A DNA stretch of 10,442 nt, from the NCBI GenBank assembly GCA_003024985.2, contig PXIH01S0001618.1; one strand, given 5' to 3'. The notes under the pieces were generated by a model, which had not been told where the DNA came from, ran no database searches, and was given only the letters and a program-made list of their open reading frames with translations. A program made the translations under genes and the position numbers. This stretch comes from Euperipatoides rowelli (Eukaryota > Onychophora > Udeonychophora > Euonychophora > Peripatopsidae). Shown one piece after another: positions 1 to 7,072 of this stretch (position 1 is its first letter; each line of letters begins with the position of its first letter).

Positions 1-165
1 CAGTATTTAAAAAAAAAAAATTAGATTAGGACAAGGGACAACCTCGCTGGACTATGGTCTGTTGTTGTCAGACATTTGTATTTGTATTTAAAAGTCTTAA
101 AAAACAAACGGTGTCTTTATTTTAGGAGATAGGCTAAGTGTATAAAACTATACATTTTCCGAAAG

Positions 166-710
166 CTTATTAAATTTGCTTTAGAACTATGTTTTCAGAT
201 TTAATTTATCTTTTACCATGTTGTAGGCTAATAATGACAATTTAAGTTTTAGCAAAAAAAAAGAAAATCAATATTTTAAACAAACATGCAGTTTTAATTA
301 AATATTTGACTATTAAAACATTACGAACTTAGTTATGATCATTTAAAAAAAAAGCTTTATCAACTTTTACAAAAAAACAACTGCAGTTAGTTTCCAGAAT
401 GAATACTTTAAAAGCATTTGTGCCTATTATTCATAATACTGTATCAAACATATTTTCTAAAAACCTTATTAAATTTGCTTTAAACCTATGTTTTCAGATT
501 TAATTTATCTTTAAGTATAAAGAAAATATTCAAGATTGAATATAAGAAAAAAAATTTCCATTTTTTAAACATTCAACTTTGATTAAAAATTTGACTATTA
601 AAACATATTGTTATAAAAACATTATTATAATATTAAAGTACATATTGTCTTTAAAAATAATTCATAATATATTGCTGTATGACAAACATGAGCTTAGTTA
701 TGATCATTTT
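166..710. repeat. Two diverged copies of an A/T-rich segment (166-345 and 465-710)
   Basis: CTTATTAAATTTGCTTTA at 166 recurs at 465, followed in both by CTATGTTTTCAGATTT and AATTTATCTTT. Further on ATTTGACTATTAAAACAT occurs at 304 and 589, and CTTAGTTATGATCATTT at 328 and 693. The offsets are 299, 285 and 365 bases, so the blocks keep their order but differ by insertions and deletions. A further block, ATTCATAATA followed by CTGTAT, occurs at about 429 and 661. This is an old local duplication or two copies of an unrecognised dispersed repeat. The 85-codon open frame inside the second copy is K/I/N/L-rich chance coding. Confidence 0.7.
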
Positions 711-988
711 AGAAAAAAAGGATTTATAAATTTAAAGTTCAATCAAATAAAAAAATTAACTTTAGAAAACATAAACATTTGTCTGTTATTTTTCATTAAA
801 ATCAGTTTGAATACATATTTTGACATAACATTATAAGAAAAAAATATATAATGTAAAGACAAATATAAAATGTACTTTATAATTTGAAAAAAAAAAAAAA
901 CAGGTTACAAAGTTTACATGTGGTGCTTGTAACAGTAGTAGGCCTATCTGCATAATTTTGCATGTAATGCCACCTTGACTAGCAAATA

Positions 989-1482
989 TTCATGCCTATA
1001 ATCAAAATATGGGGGGGGGGGTTGATTTGGCTAATCACAAAATTCATGTGTATAAAAAACATATAACTGTAATTCGCTGGCCCATTCGTGTTTTTTGGTA
1101 TATGCTAGATCATGGAGTAAAAACAGGGGGTTGGGGGGAGAATGGATGGAAGTAGAGAAAGTGGGAGGGGAAAGGAAAAGGAGGGAAGTGAGAAGGGAAG
1201 GGGAGGAAAGGGGAGAGGAAGAAGGGAAGAGTGAAACAGTGGTGGGTAGGGGAAAGGGGTAGAGAGGGGGGAAGGAGGGACTGTGTTACTGCTTGTGTAG
1301 CCTATGTATTTTTCTTATATATAATTAAAATATGGGGGGGAAGATGTTTGATTTGGCTAATTGTAAAAATTGTGTTTTTTGGTATTATTATTATTATTCA
1401 TGCCAATAATCAAAATGTTAGGGGGAGGGGGATCTAATTTGGCTAATCTCAAAATTCGTGTTTTTTGGTATTATTATTATCT
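989..1482 (+). repeat. Three imperfect copies of an ~80-bp unit with a G-run
   Basis: The unit reads roughly CATGCCNATAATCAAAAT, then a run of G, then TTTGGCTAAT, CAAAATTCGTG and TTTTTTGGTATTATTATT. The TTTGGCTA core lies at 1027, 1352 and 1438. Copies two and three are tandem with an 86-base offset. Copy one is separated from them by the purine tract, and its TTCGTGTTTTTTGGTAT tail is displaced to about 1085-1102. Poly-G lengths differ among copies (11 G at 1011-1021). No coding capacity is evident; small open frames over this region come from the repeat itself. Confidence 0.75.
1122..1280 (+). repeat. Purine-rich (GA/G-run) tract with G-quadruplex motif
   Basis: About 160 bases are almost entirely A and G on the plus strand, with only scattered T and C. 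At 1244-1279 five G-runs of three or more are separated by loops of 2, 3, 6 and 5 bases, which satisfies the usual G-quadruplex pattern. Long polypurine tracts can also adopt triplex (H-DNA) structures. If the region is transcribed with the SKICH gene, the RNA would carry the pyrimidine strand. It lies between repeat copies and has no gene assigned. Confidence 0.8.
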
Positions 1483-3734
1483 ACAGTATATATGTCACCA
1501 ATACTCATTTATGAAGCATCTCAAATTCAAAGAAAATTGTAAAGGTAGAAAGCTGTGTTATTAGAGAACAGTTACCTTTACTGTTCAAAACATTTGTAAA
1601 AAAAAAAGTATGCATCACATTTAGATTTGTTTTCCAGGATTATCATAATTTTCATTTATTTTTCATAAATTGTCATTCGTAAATAAAATAACAGACAAAG
1701 GGGAAAGGAGAGCGTCTCTGCAAATAATTGAAAATATTCTCCGACAGGTGTTGCACCTTTGAATATAAAGCCACACACTATAGGCTATTAGACCAATCGT
1801 CATCAATTACAGGTAATAATAATGGTGCCTGTGGCTATAAAATTGTAGATGTGTGCTATGACAAAATCCTAACTAGTTGAGTAGTTGAATGATAACAGCT
1901 GCTCTAAATCTATCTCGCTATAAAAATTTTGGTCTGAATATTTTACAAAACTTGTTTGCCATCTTAATCTAAAATAACTAAATAACAGTACAAAGTAATA
2001 GCGGCAAATCTTCGTCTGAACGCTAAAATGGTAGATTAAAAAAAAAACTGATTAGAAATTTTGATTATAATAAAATGCTTTGATGTAAGCCCTTTAAAAA
2101 TGGCCACATTAAAAAGTATGTGATTTAAAGAGCAGAGATAATGACATGTCAAACAGTATTAAGATGACCAGGAAGTGGCGACATTTAGAGTCAGAATATT
2201 GAATTAAAAAACAAACATGTAGGCTATTAATACGTGGCCAATGGCCAGTCTAAATTGTTTTTTTTTTCACACGTATTTATACGTGGCTAGGCAACTATAG
2301 GTTAAACATTCTTATAGATTATATTTTTTTGATGCAAATAAAACCTGTTAACGGTTTATTTTCAGCCTGCTTGTTTCGAGTATCTTTTATAAAAACCACC
2401 GAGCCACCGACTGCAAATAAAAAATAATAAATTAAGCTTTGAATCAGTACATGCTGATTGGTCTGTAAAGGAAACGGCCCCTATTCTGGTCTGAGTGACA
2501 ACCAGTCAACCACTGGAATCGGCGTGAGATTTTTCTGCCAAAATTTGTCATTAGAAGGGTTGATAATTTGATAAATATTGGCATAAAAGTGGAATTTTGA
2601 TGCGCTTTTGGACAAAATATAAAAAATTGATTAATTAAACAAGCATTTTTTACAAAAATACACATAAATCAATGAAGTTGAAATAGGCATTGATAAACCA
2701 CTTTAAACTAAGTCCTACTGGAAGCAAAGCTAAAATGATTGTGGATAGAACCAAACGTCAAGCGTTTATCTACTTGATTGGTAACAGTGGCGTAAGAACA
2801 GGGAGCAGTAGAAGCAAGGTTCTACAGGGACTAAATCATACTGTAAATACATGTCTGGGATTACTCCAGACTGTATGGGAATCACAAAATACAATATGTC
2901 CCAATTTTGGAGACGGTTATTCCGGATGTCAAATGTCCAGAAATGTGACATTTTTTTTCTTCAAAACATGACTTTTTCACTTAACTTTTTTTTATTATGA
3001 AATATCTCAACATCGAACATCCCTTAGGAAAAATATGAAAGTTGTTCAGTCTTATGTATTGTCCATCCCTATAAGCAATGTCCTTACAGTGTTTTCAATA
3101 ATAGAAAATATTTAGCCTAGACAGATAATCACAATAGGCACGATGTAGCCATTGTAAAACAGAAATGCAATATAAAGTTAACTTTCTTCAATAAACTGTT
3201 CCGAATTTTAGGACTTTTGGCAAACTACACCATTGCTTATTAAAGCTGGAAAATCAAGTAAGAAATATAGGCTACTTATAAATTTAAGTGAAAAGAAGTT
3301 GTGATATTGTCCAGTATATTTTCAATTTTGTATTATTCATCTAAACTAATTTGCAATAATACACCCATTTTACTACAAATGAATCTCTCCATTTGTCGGC
3401 AAGTGTGTAGGCTATATTTAATGAATGTTAAAAACACAAGGTATAAATTTTTAAAGGAGACAGGTGGATAAGTGGAGGATCCTTTTGTGAAGCACTAATT
3501 ATCTGTTTAGACTGTAAGCAGACCTAACCCAGTCACACCAAAGAATTACAACATACTAATTAGGCTACTGTAGTTTTTTTTTATTAACGTGCAACTATGG
3601 TAGACTATATACCTGCCTTTTTTTAATTTTTCAACTTAATCCACAATAAGCTTTGATTTCTATATTTGTTTCTTACTTAGAAACTAACAAAGAATGAGTT
3701 ATACAATATTTTAAAAATCAAAAGGACAATCAAA
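1483..3734. other. AT-rich gene-less stretch, presumed intron of the SKICH gene
   Basis: No exon of the SKICH protein and no other recognisable gene appears on either strand. Short open frames at 2444-2665 (minus) and 2690-2971 (plus) show no familiar domain, and the latter ends in a homopolymer-encoded run of phenylalanines. Small features are a repeated ATACGTGGC at about 2230 and 2280, a six-base hairpin GTCTGG/CCAGAC at 2853-2871, and several TAGGCTA words. The slightly higher complexity at about 2450-2950 could be an old unrecognised repeat. Confidence 0.5.
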
Positions 3735-3743
3735 AACATTACC
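3735..3743 (-). other. Splice donor closing the SKICH exon (phase 1)
   Basis: On the minus strand the exon ends TTTTTGG and continues GTAATG, with GT at 3742-3741. The match to the animal donor consensus is fair. The cut leaves one base of codon 113 in this exon (phase 1). It falls just where the similarity to SKICH domains stops, at VTFLG, which corresponds to the AFQG-type position before the YYLP segment in vertebrate members. I found no YQFCYV-like continuation anywhere to the left, so the following intron should be longer than 3.7 kb. Confidence 0.7.
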
Positions 3744-4079
3744 CAAAAATGTTACGCTTCCTTTTACATTTTTTATTGAAGGATTTTTAGTCAGCAGTGG
3801 TACATAATTGTAGGTATAGTATGTCCTAGAAGAATGCCAACCAACTCTGTATAAACCAATCCAATCGTTGGTAGAAGGCTGTAGATCATGGGTGAGTATG
3901 AAATTACATTCAATGTCAGTGTTGATTGGATAGGTTTTAGGAATCCTGTCAAAAATGACAAGGGCAAAATTTGACATGGATGAGCGATTTTCAGCGTCCA
4001 TCATTATCGCTTCCTGAAGATCATCTTCGGAGATAGGCTCAATAGATGGTGAGGCGTCATCCTCCAGGAGACATGCCAT
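3743..4079 (-). CDS. Coding exon of a TAX1BP1/CALCOCO-family SKICH-domain protein (partial, N-terminal)
   Basis: This exon encodes about 112 residues starting at an ATG with good context (A at -3, G at +4). Residues 1-36 form an acidic, low-complexity leader (LEDD, SEDD). Residues 37-113 match the first two thirds of a SKICH domain: SNFALVIF, an IECNF strand, then NDWIGLYRVGW (about 71-81) and RTYYTYNYVPL (about 85-95), the block that identifies TAX1BP1, NDP52/CALCOCO2 and CALCOCO1. In vertebrates these cytosolic proteins are selective-autophagy receptors or coactivators, with SKICH binding partners such as TBK1 adaptors; that role is inferred here from family membership. SNFA-VIF is closest to TAX1BP1 as I remember it, and an invertebrate may carry one ancestral gene. 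Frame stays open into the intron (FDCPFDF, stop at 3711), which is not real protein. The rest of SKICH, the coiled coils and any zinc fingers are not in the window. A later Met at residue 35 is an alternative start. Confidence 0.85.
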
Positions 4080-4110
4080 ATTTCTGAAAAGAATCGATTA
4101 AGATAGTTAA
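4080..4110 (-). other. Splice acceptor and 4-nt 5' leader of the SKICH exon
   Basis: Read on the minus strand, the sequence before the ATG is CTTAATCGATTCTTTTCAG followed by AAAT and the ATG. That gives a plausible branch point (CTTAATC), a short pyrimidine tract and a CAG acceptor, with AG at 4085-4084. The exon would begin at 4083, so only four untranslated bases precede the ATG. This implies an upstream exon, probably 5' UTR, above the acceptor that I could not locate. In-frame sequence upstream meets a TAA eight codons before the ATG, inside the presumed intron, so the coding frame does not extend through genomic DNA. Confidence 0.7.
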
Positions 4111-4310
4111 AGGTCAAAGAAAAATAATATGTAGCCTAAGTGTATTTTTTAATTAGAAATTTATTTTCAAAGAAAATCACTAAAAATAATTCCACAAGTT
4201 CAAAAAAAAAAAATATTTAACAACTCCCTTGAAAACAGTAGCCTAGTGTTATCAGTATGCTCTTGATGGAGCTACTGTCAAGTAGGCCTACCATAATTTA
4301 TGAACTAGCC

Positions 4311-4581
4311 TCTGGATCTCAGACCTGCCAATGTCATGCAGCCTATTAGACGACCTACTAAAACCCGTACACTGACCCTAACTCCAACATGAATAGAATA
4401 GCAAATTAAAGAATGTCTAACCTTAACCTCACACTGACCCTAACTCCAACTTAAATATTTTAGCTATTAAGTAAATAAATAAAATAACAGCCAATCAGAG
4501 ATCGCCTTGCAGTTAGAATACAAGCCGACCTCTGATTGGCTGTTTGGGGGATGGATGAGTTTGCTCAGTCTGAGATCCAGA
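4311..4581. mobile_element. Foldback/MITE-like element with 14-bp terminal inverted repeats
   Basis: TCTGGATCTCAGAC at 4311-4324 is perfectly inverted as GTCTGAGATCCAGA at 4568-4581, which bounds 271 bases. Inside are two exact 20-bp direct repeats beginning ACACTGACCC (4369-4388 and 4431-4450, offset 62) and a large inner hairpin. No open frame of note is present, so this would be non-autonomous. I see no clear target-site duplication: flanking bases GAACTAGCC and CACCTATAA do not match well. The superfamily is therefore not assigned. It lies about 230 bases upstream of the SKICH exon. Confidence 0.6.
4486..4544. repeat. Inner 24-bp inverted repeat (hairpin) with CCAAT-containing arms
   Basis: The arm at 4486-4509 begins AACAGCCAATCAGAG. 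It pairs with 4521-4544, which ends CTCTGATTGGCTGTT, at 22 of 24 positions, across an 11-base loop. It lies off-centre within the 4311-4581 element. Each arm contains the CCAAT/ATTGG pentamer, common in MITE ends and also the NF-Y core; no regulatory role is shown. Confidence 0.85.
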
Positions 4582-5411
4582 CACCTATAAATTTAGGATA
4601 TTGTAGCAAATCTGGCAAGTACATCATGTATTGGTTTCCATAGATGCTGCAACATGTTATGTAACCTTCTGAAAAGACCTTTTTACTTCTCAAATTTTAC
4701 CTCAGCATTGTTAAGGTGTATTATGTAATGAACGTCTGTTACCCATAGGCATAATAATAATACTGATAAATTCTTAGAATTTACCGATCGTAACAACTTG
4801 AAGAATTCAATCACCACATGCCAACAATACTTATTTTATTGCAGTGTAGCCTTTTTTTTATCAAGCATTAGGTCTATTGAAATAAAGCCATTAATTAAAC
4901 AATTAAACATCTATAATTTAGGTATTAACCAGCCCCACCCCACATCCTAATTGGGAACCCAGGACTGGAAATCCAGGTGGGACCTGGTACTGCTCCCTTA
5001 TTTTTGGCTGGGAAGTAATTCATAACTATTGCGTGTCATCTTATGTTGTTTACTGTCCATGCCCCCCCCCCTTTGCCCCAGAATTACAGCCCCACAACCC
5101 CCCTCCTTTGCAGGAGGCCTGCCATTAACTAATATATTTAATTTAAATAGGCTTAGTGTGGTTGATAACTTATAATGAAAAATATTTGCATAATTTCAAT
5201 TGTAATTAATTCAGAGATTGAATTTTTTTTTTTTAATTTAATAAAAGATAAATTTTTAATTTCTATGGGATTATCTCCATCCACCCCAACATTTTCTTCT
5301 CTATAAAGGCTGTCTAAAGAGATGAATCGTTTGAACTTCACTTGCAAGCAATCAGGATACAAATTAATATATGCAGTACGGATACAGCAAATATTTTATT
5401 TGTCGTATTGA
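4582..5411. other. Gene-less stretch with short hairpin and C-run
   Basis: No coding region is recognisable on either strand. At 4973-4987 CCAGGT-GGG-ACCTGG forms a six-base-pair hairpin within a less A/T-rich patch (about 4930-5000) that may be a repeat remnant. A run of ten C follows at 5062-5071, with more C-rich sequence to about 5105. The open frame at 5153-5362 (minus) is lysine/isoleucine-rich and lacks a known domain. Confidence 0.5.
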
Positions 5412-5492
5412 TTCGCCATGAAAAGGATCAGCTGAGTTTGATTCACATATTGTTTGTGCGAATCAAACTCAGCTAATCCTTTTCATGGCGAA
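5412..5492. repeat. Near-perfect 33-bp inverted repeat (long hairpin)
   Basis: The arm 5412-5444 (TTCGCCATGAAAAGGAT...) is the reverse complement of 5460-5492 (...ATCCTTTTCATGGCGAA) at 32 of 33 positions. The loop is 15 bases, 5445-5459. The single mismatch is C against A, near the middle. Outside the arms, GTCGTATTGA on the left and GTAAGTAATACAA on the right still pair partly, so the inversion may once have been longer. A transcript would fold into an 81-nt stem-loop. The size suits a microRNA precursor, but the pairing is more perfect than usual for animal precursors, so a young foldback element or inverted duplication is equally likely. Confidence 0.9.
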
Positions 5493-6821
5493 GTAAGTAA
5501 TACAATCAAAGCATGTGTGTAATGTTCTTTAGTACACCAATGCAAAATAAACATTATGGATAAATTTGCATTGTTTTGCGTATGTAGGCTAAAGGAAGTG
5601 TTTCCTGCAATATTTACAATCTCATAATAGATCAGATTAAGAATACGGCATAAATTGCTATAAATTAGCAAATGCCGCATAACTGCCCCAAAATTAAATA
5701 ATACCGTAATAATAATTTGCATGAGGAAAGATAGACTCATGTGGTTTGTCCCATGTGAACCCATGCATCAAGTTCATGAGCATAAAGGAGACAGGGTGAT
5801 AGCATGTTCTACCCTGGTCAACCCGAGGTACATCCCCCAACTCAGAATCACCAGTAAAGACCATGTTTATCAAGATGAGAGTTGGATGACTAAGAAGGTT
5901 TAGTAAGAGTGTAATAGAGCAAATCTTTGGGCCACTGCCTGAGTTGTAGTCTGTCTGCAGACTGAACCCAAAGAACAACTACTGTACCCCAAAATTAAAA
6001 ATTTGAATAAAATTCATGAAAGGCTACTTGGTAACTTTAATTAGTTACTTGAAAACTATCAAGTTTATTGTATGTGTGAGAATAAAATTGAATACCGAAT
6101 AAATTAGCCTTTACCTGTCTGTGTTTCAGAGCAATATAAAAATGACAATGTACGGATTTGAAATTTTAATCAAATTTAGGGGAAACCACTACTGTATGTG
6201 CCACAACCGCCATTGATTTCAGTTTACCATAATTAATTATGAGAAATTGATGGGGAAGCGGGGTTTAAATATCTTTTAGTGATGCTTCTCTCCGATTATT
6301 TCATTCTCTTCTGCTGACCTAATATCTTATATGGCTCAAGTTTATTCCATATCTGTATTTAAGCCTTTAGAGACGAGGATAATTCCAATAGAATAAAATA
6401 GGCCTACTAGTACCGTAACTCATAATAGTCAATGAACTTCGGATTCATATAGATAAGGTTCAGTTTCATGTAGGCTAGTTATGTCCAGTTTCCCCCTTAT
6501 TGTCCAGACTAAGCATCAAACAGAAGATAAAGCCTCTCTGCGGACAAAGTACTTTACGTGCTGGCATCATGTGTGCCCACAGATAACAATTTGCATAAAA
6601 TCAGTTGGAAAATTAATTTTAAGTTGTTCGCCAATCCCTAGATTATTGGACTCAATCACATTTATTGATTGTTCTTTGGTTTATTCATTTACCAATACAA
6701 CTGATCGAACAAAATTGGCTAGAGCCTTCTGAACCATGACCAAACATATTTTTGTGCTTTTAAGAGTCTTAATTATGAAGAAAGAATTATTACACTTCTC
6801 ATGTAGGCTATATACTTAGAT
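5493..6821. other. Gene-less stretch
   Basis: Overlapping open frames of 60-94 codons on both strands at about 5483-5978, and one at 6481-6732, show no recognisable domain. They do not look like conserved exons. A 10-base palindrome GTCTGCAGAC lies near 5955 and a 14-base palindrome CATAATTAATTATG at 6228-6241. TACCGTA words occur near 5704 and 6412. I see no RNA gene, promoter or transposon end here. Confidence 0.45.
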
Positions 6822-7072
6822 CAGGGTTCTTCAACCTTTTTTTCGTTTACCGCCCACTTTTAATATTTTGCACAGATTTCAATATGCCACCGCCCATCTT
6901 GACTTCATGTAGGATTTCATGTGCTTTTTTTTTTTTTTTTGGTTGACTGGACGTTTTGTTGACTCCTTGTCAGATTTGATGTGCTTTTTTTTTTTTTAGT
7001 AAATTTATTGCCGTCCACCAAAAATCATAAAACGCCCACTGGTGGGCGTTCTGGACAGGTTGAAGAACCCTG
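6822..7072. mobile_element. Non-autonomous hAT-type (Charlie-like) MITE, 251 bp
   Basis: CAGGGTTCTTCAACCT at 6822-6837 is perfectly inverted at 7057-7072. The CAGGG-TTCT-CAACC style of end is typical of hAT elements of the Charlie type. Flanking octamers ACTTAGAT (6814-6821) and ACCTAGAC (7073-7080) agree at 6 of 8 positions, both differences being T/C. This is consistent with an aged 8-bp target duplication, the hAT length, around the preferred CTAG-like centre. Subterminal CGCCCA motifs lie at 6851 and 6891, and a palindrome AACGCCCAC-TG-GTGGGCGTT at 7031-7050. The middle carries two units of a minisatellite. No transposase frame remains, so it would need a transposase supplied elsewhere. 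Confidence 0.85.
6911..7000 (-). repeat. Minisatellite units inside the hAT MITE (~60-bp period)
   Basis: GATTTCATGTGC followed by a long T-run at about 6913 recurs as GATTTGATGTGC plus a T-run at about 6973, a 60-base period. GGTTGACTGGACGTTTTGTT lies between them. Read on the minus strand the unit is AACAAAACGTCC, GTCAACC, poly-A, GC, ATCAAATC. It is the same unit seen at 9431-9545 and 10162-10442. Confidence 0.8.

Noticed and set aside
579-836. 85-codon open frame on the plus strand
   Set aside because: Composition is dominated by K, I, N, L and F from A/T-rich DNA, it lies in a diverged duplicate, and it shows no domain.
1237-1247. CAGTGGTGGG resembling a hAT end
   Set aside because: It lies within the purine tract, with no inverted partner and no target duplication.
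1790-1850. CCAAT and TATAAAA words about 50 bases apart, like a promoter
   Set aside because: Such words are common in A/T-rich DNA, and no gene starts downstream on the plus strand.
2444-2971. Open frames of 73 codons (minus) and 93 codons (plus), with slightly higher sequence complexity
   Set aside because: No recognisable motif, no convincing splice borders, and the plus frame ends in homopolymer-encoded phenylalanines. An old repeat is as likely as a gene.
3711-3742. C-terminal extension of the SKICH frame to a stop at 3711
   Set aside because: A good donor GTAATG lies at 3742, family similarity ends there, and the extra ten residues do not fit SKICH, so it is intron read-through rather than a truncated protein.
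5483-5978. Overlapping open frames on both strands
   Set aside because: They shadow each other, have no domain, and one begins inside the 5412-5492 hairpin.
6228-6241. 14-base palindrome CATAATTAATTATG, containing homeodomain-like TAATTA
   Set aside because: A/T palindromes of this length are not surprising here, and nothing nearby supports a regulatory site.
6481-6732. 83-codon open frame with cysteines (plus)
   Set aside because: No spacing typical of a zinc finger or secreted peptide, no splice context, and length within chance.
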